From: Trichosphaerium sp. ATCC 40318
Taxonomy: Eukaryota; Discosea; Flabellinia; Trichosidae
DNA length: 64,000 nt
Reading direction: 5' to 3'
Assembly (NCBI GenBank): GCA_038496445.1
Contig: JALMLS010000175.1
Location: 248,001 to 312,000, forward strand
Shown: positions 58,153 to 64,000 of the stretch, piece by piece
How positions within the stretch are numbered: position 1 is the first letter of the stretch
Layout: each line of letters begins with the position of its first letter
The notes under the pieces: model-generated
The model's input: the letters and a program-made list of their open reading frames with translations, nothing else
Told to the model about the DNA's origin: nothing
The model's database searches: none
Program-made: the position numbers and the translations under genes

Positions 58153-60399
58153 CTACAAGTGAGAGTCTCTGAATAGAGGCGTCCAGTTTTCACAAACATC
58201 AAACCGTAATGCGTCTAGTGTTTGCATAGTGACTTTCGAGTCTAGTTGAAGGACATTACGCTCAGCAGCTGAATATTGTTCCCAAACAACTCCATCAGTT
58301 TTAGGTACTCCAGTACTCAAAGAACGCCATAAACTATTCATTGTAGTAGATAGTTTCTCATCCGCTTCAGCAAATGTAACAGTTGTGACTCTATCAACAC
58401 TTGTCCTGTGAAACACATATGGTACTATCAACAAGTGAGTCACACATGCAAAGAACTAAGAAGAAAAAAATTGCGTACACTCGCTGGCATGTGTTGCGTT
58501 TAGGAAAGCTATTGGAGAAGGTGGTGTACGAGTAAAGTGATAGCGATATACAGGGCTTAACTGGTTTTCAGCAATTACGTTTGCAACCAAGTGAGCGCCA
58601 CATGCAATAGCGTAGTCACCAAAGATATCAGCAAAATTTATCCAGTAATCAGTATTGGTCGTGCCAGTCATCAAAGGTTTATACCTAAAAATGACACGTG
58701 ATTAATAAAGTATAAACAAACAACAAAAATCCTTGTGCAACTTACCACTGCTTAACCTTATCAGCAACACCGTATATTGTGCCGAAAGTAGAGTCAATCA
58801 GACTGTTGTATTCAATATAATTCATTCCTAGTGGAAGAAGTTACAAAAAGAGTTAGAGCTAGAAGAACAATTGACATTTGCTTACGCACCTTGTTTTGGT
58901 GTGATTTTAAAAGCAATTTCGTAAAGGAATATATTTCCTTCGTCCTTGTTTGTTCCTATTATAAGAGGTACTCTAGAATAATCGCCCTTCATAAAAGTTT
59001 TGAGAGGTTGCTCAGGAAGCAACCAAGTTCCAACAGTTGGTGCCCATAATCCCTATAAATCTTGTCAACACTCTTTTAACAAAGTTTGTCGTACCACATC
59101 ATCTTGAAGGGACATAGGATCAACCTTTTGTAGGCACCTGATACCATTAGTACTAATCAAACACGTTGGTATAAACGTACTCGAATTGGTTCTGTGGGGA
59201 GCCAAAACATAAGTGAAGAGTAGAAAGTGCATCAGCTTGGTCCATCATAACATCATATGGTACCAAATACCACGGTCCAGGACTCTCTGCGATTACACTT
59301 TGATGCGTTAGTATTGAAAAATAGTGTTGGTTCCTTATACCCATTAAATTTTGTTTGCTGGAACAACATATGAAGCATGACACTTGATCCACCAGCTGAC
59401 TCTCCAAAAATAATTGTGCTATCTGGGTCTCCATTAAAGTAGTGGATATTCTCTTCTACCCAACGTAGGGCAAGAATTTGATCCTGGAGACCAGCATTTG
59501 AAGCTCCGATACTATTAGTATAATCGTTGGCAAAGAATCCAAACACGTTTAGGCGATACCTATCAAAAGGAAGTCAGCTCTGTAATTTTTGATACGATTT
59601 CGTAATTTTAATTTAAACGGAGAAATATCACGTGTTGTCAAACGTACTGTATTGTTACGTATATAGCGTTCTCGCGAACTGTTAGTTCATCTGCGGGAAA
59701 TTGAGATGACCCACCACCGACGTAAGCGCCACCATGTACTAAAAAGGTAAGCATGCTGATTAGGCAAATACAGACAAAATAGCTAAGAATTCTTACTGTA
59801 TACAAAAACATCAAATTTCTGGCCTTCTTCAGCGTCTACTGGAGTGAAAATGTTCAAGTATAGGCAATCTTCACTCAGGGTCATGTTGTGTTTGCGTTGG
59901 AAGGAAGGTAGCACTTGTACACACCAATTCTGAAAACTGTAACAACGAGTTATACTATGATGTAGGAAATGCTATGTACATACGTTTTAGCTGGTCTAGT
60001 GAATACCCAGCCATCATGACGCTCAGGAGAGCGAAAACGAAGATTCCCAACAGGTGCCTTTGCAAATGGTATTCCTATAGGTCGTCAGAGTGGTTGTGTG
60101 TATGCGTAGTACCATAAAAACCCCTGAATGCTTTGCCTTCGCTAGTTTGTCCTAAATAATTTCGATAAGAGAGTTTTGAAGGTTTGACGCCAAATTATAC
60201 AGTATGGGCGGTATTGAAATCTGTTTGAGTTGAAATTCGAAATACTTTTCTGTTTGGTACAATTTGGTTTAAGCTGCGATTTCGTACCTCTGAAGCCTTC
60301 TAGAGGACCTGAGTTAGTCCCAACATACAACGGCAAAGTCGCTGGAGTTACAAACTCCAAAAGTAAGCAAAACGCTACCAAGGCGATCACTTGTCGCAT
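58153..60399 (-). CDS. secreted carboxylesterase (type B, cholinesterase-like)
   Basis: Eleven exons (60399–60288, 60074–59984, 59936–59797, 59738–59648, 59559–59341, 59297–59181, 59152–59095, 59052–58890, 58827–58746, 58684–58481, 58405–58153) give 509 residues. A signal peptide (VIALVAFCLLLEFV) is followed by SGPLEGFRGIPFAKAPVGNL, EDCLYLNIF, the oxyanion loop IHGGAYVGGG, the nucleophile elbow FGESAGGSSV and a late THASE with the likely catalytic His. Esterases of this type hydrolyse carboxylic esters outside the cell or in the secretory path. The intron 59180–59153 would be only 28 nt, the shortest in the window, but both protein continuity and phase require it. Confidence 0.87.
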
Positions 60400-60608
60400 G
60401 TTGTTGCTTTTTAATACCGTGTGCCTTTGTATTGTTTTGACTCTTTTAGACTGCGATGCTGTCGCCGTTATTGCTTTTGGGCTAGCTTATTCGTGCTGTA
60501 CTATACGCCACGTGCTTTTTTGTATCGGAAAACAGGCCTACTTTGCTGTTTTGTTCAAAACAAAAATAAGTTAAATTTCGCAAACTTGTTTTTCACAACG
60601 CTAGAAGC

Positions 60609-62100
60609 ATGTCAACCCAGTGGCTGAACCTAGTGTTGGTATTCCTTCTAGGCATATTTTTGGGGTCGTTAGCAAACAGTGGCCCTGGACCTAATGATAA
60701 ATACAACCTTGAAGATGTAGCACCCATGGTAAAGCCTTCAGTAGTAACAGTATTCGTTTGGAGCGTGAATGAGAAACTTATCTCAAGCGGAAGCGGTTTT
60801 TTTGTTCGCCCTGGCCTTGTCGCTACTACTAGACATACATTGGAGAAACCTGATGCGCACTATGTAACAATGGAAACAAACGACGATGATGAAAAACAAC
60901 GAAAGGTTTACATAGCAGATTCTGTAGTAGCAGACGATCGCATAAGCGATTTATTAATTTTGAAGGTGCGTAAATCAAATTAAACTAAAAGAAAATCTAC
61001 GTTCTATTTTACAACGCCGTTTGCGTCTACTAGCATATATAACGCTGTTGGAGGTGTCACAAAAATAATTACTGACCGTTCATACAATAGGTTTCACCAT
61101 CAGAGAACCCAAACCAACAGTTTGTTGTACTGAACGATAATTTCAGCCTCGGCGAAGATATTTTCTCGATAGCGAGCCCACACGGGTTCATGGGTGTTAT
61201 TTCAAGAGGTACAATTATTTCCTGCGTTATCGTTTGTCCCGTACTAACTAGGCTCGCAGGAATAATATCAGGATGGCGTTTCAAGCAAGTGCCAGATTTT
61301 TGTTACACAATTGATGCTTCAGTATCCTATGGCTCTTCTGGTGCACCTGTATTTAATTACAAGGTACGAAGTCACGAGGTTCCCGTCGGTTGACTCAAAA
61401 ACCCCAAAAACAAAAAAAAACGACCACTGTGACATCTCTACAAAACCCGTTTCGACTTTGTTGTATGTTCCCCTAACATTTTATTATAAAGGGTGAAGCT
61501 ATTGGTATGATATCTGGATTTATTACAAACCAGGAGGATAGACACGTTAACAATCTAAACTTTGTTATTTCTGCCAGCAGGTATTTTTTTTGATATGTCT
61601 TATTTTATGGTTTTTTCGATTGTGTCTGTAGCCTTTAGGCTACTCCTACCATCTATTGTTTTGTGCCATTATTGGTAGACGTTTAGAGCTAATTGAGGGC
61701 TTAGAATTGCTCGTGTCATGTCTACAATGGAAGAGGATTTGGATGAATCTGAGAATGAAACATGCTCCAGAATCGCTATTGACCAATGGGTTGATTATAA
61801 TGTACCAAAGAATCTTGGTATTATTGAGCGTATATTCTCTGGTGCGTTTGATGATAATTTATTCACTTTCTAAACTCACAACATACTTCTTTGAATGAAG
61901 CTAACTGTTATTTTTAATTAGGCATGAGAAATCTCACACGTCACGTGTGGGGTGATGTAGGTTCAGATCTTTTTGCACCTGATCCACTTCAACAGTTTGG
62001 TATCAGTAGGAGTATGTTTCATGATACTGCAATTAATACATTTGCGGATAATTATTCAATCAGGAACTCTGATACTCAAAACGAAAACATTGACTTGTGA
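60609..62100 (+). CDS. membrane-anchored trypsin-like (HtrA-type) serine protease
   Basis: Exons 60609–60965, 61091–61208, 61260–61363, 61492–61580, 61705–61841 and 61922–62100 give 327 residues. The N-terminus is a signal peptide or anchor (LVLVFLLGIFLGSLA). Protease motifs: SGSGFFVRPGLVATTRH (catalytic His), RISDLLILKV (Asp), SRGIISG and YGSSGAPVFN...GEAIGM (catalytic Ser in a GSSGAP variant of GNSGGP). There is no PDZ domain; the C-terminal ~100 residues are unrecognised. Likely acts in the secretory or endosomal lumen. Confidence 0.78.
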
Positions 62101-62263
62101 ATTTATGAATAGTACTCTCACTATCTTCGTTGTACATAATAAAACCCTTGTAACACTACCCACGTTATTGTACTCTATCTTGAGTGTTTCTAGAAGTCTT
62201 TCAGACGATTCAGTGTTTTCTTCCGTTGACTTTGTTTGTAACACTCCGGTTTACTATTAAACG

Positions 62264-64000
62264 ATGTTACGCTGCGTTAACAGACTCTCTTGCGTTAATA
62301 CGCGCTCGTACGATAACCGTTCTATTAAAACGTTATCGCGCTCTGCCACAACGTATGAAAATCTGTTAGGAGGGCAATCTGAGGTAAGTAGGCCAATGTT
62401 TAACTATTTCAGTTTAACTTATCTACCCAGTTACCCAGACTGCCTCTACCAAAGCTAGAAGATACACTTGAGCGATATCAGCAGTTTGCTAAACCGATTT
62501 TAAACGATGAAGAGTATACTCAACTTCAAAGTGATATTAAAGACTTCGTCGCCAATGGTACGCTAAATTAAGCATCGGAGAATGCCTAACTTTAATTTAG
62601 GCCAAGATCTCCAAGAAGATTTAGTAACACTCGATAAACAGACCCCACACTCTAGTTGGATACAAGGATTTTGGACTACAATGTATTTAGAGGACAGGTA
62701 AGAAAAAAACGTTCATGAGTCTTCTTTTCGGTTGGGAAATTTGCCTGTCCCAACGCAAGCTTTATTTACAGCGTAAAAGATGCTTCCTTTGCGCGTTAAA
62801 CTATTTTGACATGTTATTTTCTAATTTTGTTTTTAAGATACCAGACGCCTATCTATAGCTCTCCTTTCTTTGTGTTTTCTGAAGACCCTGTTACATCGAG
62901 TCTTGGTAAAGATCAAGATCCTCAATTACACAGAGCAGCTCGTCTGGCTAAGGCTAGTGCGGACTGGGCTGAGAAATTGTTTAGTGACCAAATGCCACGT
63001 GAAGTTGTAAAGGTATGGCACCTAAAGTTTATAAAAGTTATGCATGCTGAAGAGGTATTAGGGTACTCCACTATGTATGTCTCAAGTTCCAAAAGTGCTT
63101 GGGTGTCGTATACCAGGAGCACCACGTGATCAACATATTTCAAACACGTCAACTCATGTGATGGTTTATGTCAGCGGATCACCTTTTTCGGTGCGTTCAA
63201 AAGCGACTTCTAAAAAAGGTAAGGTCGAAACTGAGCGTTTTTTTCTAGCTTCAAATTCTTGATGGCAACTACAAAGCTCGATCTCTTGAAGATATATACA
63301 GTGACCTAGCATGGATTAGAACCGAAGGAATACATAAAGCTTCTAGCTTAAATGCTAGGTATGACCCAGGTGTATTATCCGCCCTTCCTCGTGCGGACTG
63401 GGCAAAATATAGGCAATCGTTGCTGACAACAAATAAGGACGTCTTCGACCAGATAGAGGTAACTAACCCGTGTTTTTTTTCCTTCAAATTTTCCAGTCTT
63501 TGTTTGCTCTTTTTGGTGTCCTTGCTTTTGTTCGGTTTTGTTATTTATGATGTTGTATTTTTAGAGTTCTTTGTTTGGATTATGTCTTGATGATACAATG
63601 CCTGCTAATAAAGAAGAAGAATCACGTTCATATTTTCATGGAAATGGATATAATAGAAACTTTGATCATACTATTCAATTCATTGTTAACCGAGATGGAT
63701 CATCAGGAGTGAATATGGAGCATTCTAGTATAGATGGACATACAGCAATGGGTTTCTCAGAAGCTGCGCATGTAGGCGCTGTAGCCATTGGAGTAAGTGT
63801 TTTGATTTTATTCTTTTTTTTAGTTGTTGCGATACGCTCTGGTCTAACTACGCTCTTAGGGTGTACCCTTGACAGGTAAAATTTCTGGTGAAGGGTCTTC
63901 CACTGCAAATGGATACGATTGGAAGTTAGATGGAGAACAAAAGGCATTTATACATGATGCAAGAGCAGAGTTTTACAAGTTTAGTAGTGGAGCGAATGCC
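62264..64000 (+). CDS. carnitine O-acyltransferase (5' part, cut by window end)
   Basis: Exons 62264–62383, 62431–62557, 62601–62697, 62838–63012, 63062–63190, 63249–63458, 63565–63796 and 63876–64000 (continuing) encode ~405 residues so far. An Arg/Ser-rich start (MLRCVNRLSCVNTRSY) resembles a mitochondrial presequence. Family motifs are LPRLPLPKLEDTLERYQQF, SSWIQGFWTTMYLEDRYQTP, SSPFFVF, NRNFDHTIQFIVNRDGSSGV and the catalytic His of EHSSIDGHTAM. The enzyme transfers acyl groups between CoA and carnitine. Whether it prefers acetyl or long chains cannot be told without the C-terminal half. Confidence 0.88.

Overview
The window is eukaryotic nuclear DNA. Protein genes are split into many short exons by AT-rich GT–AG introns, mostly 40–110 nt. 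There are Pol III genes (5S rRNA, tRNAs with A/B boxes and T-run terminators) and eukaryote-only proteins (Rab14, Nup37, RPL32, CH-domain and RasGEF proteins). The gene mix fits an amorphean protist, most likely an amoebozoan: a RasGEF carrying formin regulatory domains, imidazolonepropionase, pectinacetylesterase/NOTUM, a Zn2Cys6 regulator and many F-box/LRR and ankyrin genes. An early-diverging fungus or other protist is not excluded. I rebuilt exons by hand from splice sites and reading phase; nearly every multi-exon model closes to a whole number of codons, but boundaries are predictions.

Layout. 0.6–4.7 kb: SH3 protein (-), an unresolved piece, SAP-domain protein (+). 5.0–12.0 kb: one 33-exon gene for about 1500 residues joining LRRs, a formin-type GBD/FH3 region, beta-grasp modules and a RasGEF (+). 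12.5–19 kb: Rab14, F-box/LRR, Cys-rich protein, a tRNA island with an inverted duplication, and a KIAA0513-like protein (all genes -). 19.1–23.5 kb: CH–coiled-coil–SH3 protein (-) with a 5S rRNA gene inside one intron. 23.8–28 kb: RPL32, EF-hand protein, small unknown gene, pectinacetylesterase (+). 28.1–30.7 kb: repeat protein with a PD-(D/E)XK-like domain (-). 30.9–40 kb: JMJD8-like/ankyrin, ankyrin, F-box, RasGEF_N relic and two convergent F-box/LRR genes. 40–46 kb: imidazolonepropionase, protein kinase, TauE/SafE-like membrane protein, ABC-transporter relic (+). 46.6–48.4 kb: secreted LPMO-like/CBM6 protein (-). 50–52.3 kb: Zn2Cys6 transcription factor (-). 53.4–64 kb: F-box/LRR (+), PhyH dioxygenase (-), Nup37 (-), secreted carboxylesterase (-), membrane-anchored trypsin-like protease (+) and the start of a carnitine acyltransferase (+), cut by the window end.

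The genes form no operon or pathway cluster. Recurring themes are small-GTPase and cytoskeletal signalling (RasGEF fusion, Rab14, CH–SH3, SH3), ubiquitin-type adaptors (F-box/LRR, ankyrin/F-box-like), and secreted or membrane hydrolases (LPMO, pectinacetylesterase, carboxylesterase, protease) as expected of a phagotroph. Non-coding features worth attention are strong over-representation of CACGTG, often inside tiny introns, frequent GTACG donors, several GC–AG introns, the intronic 5S gene and the tRNA inverted duplication.
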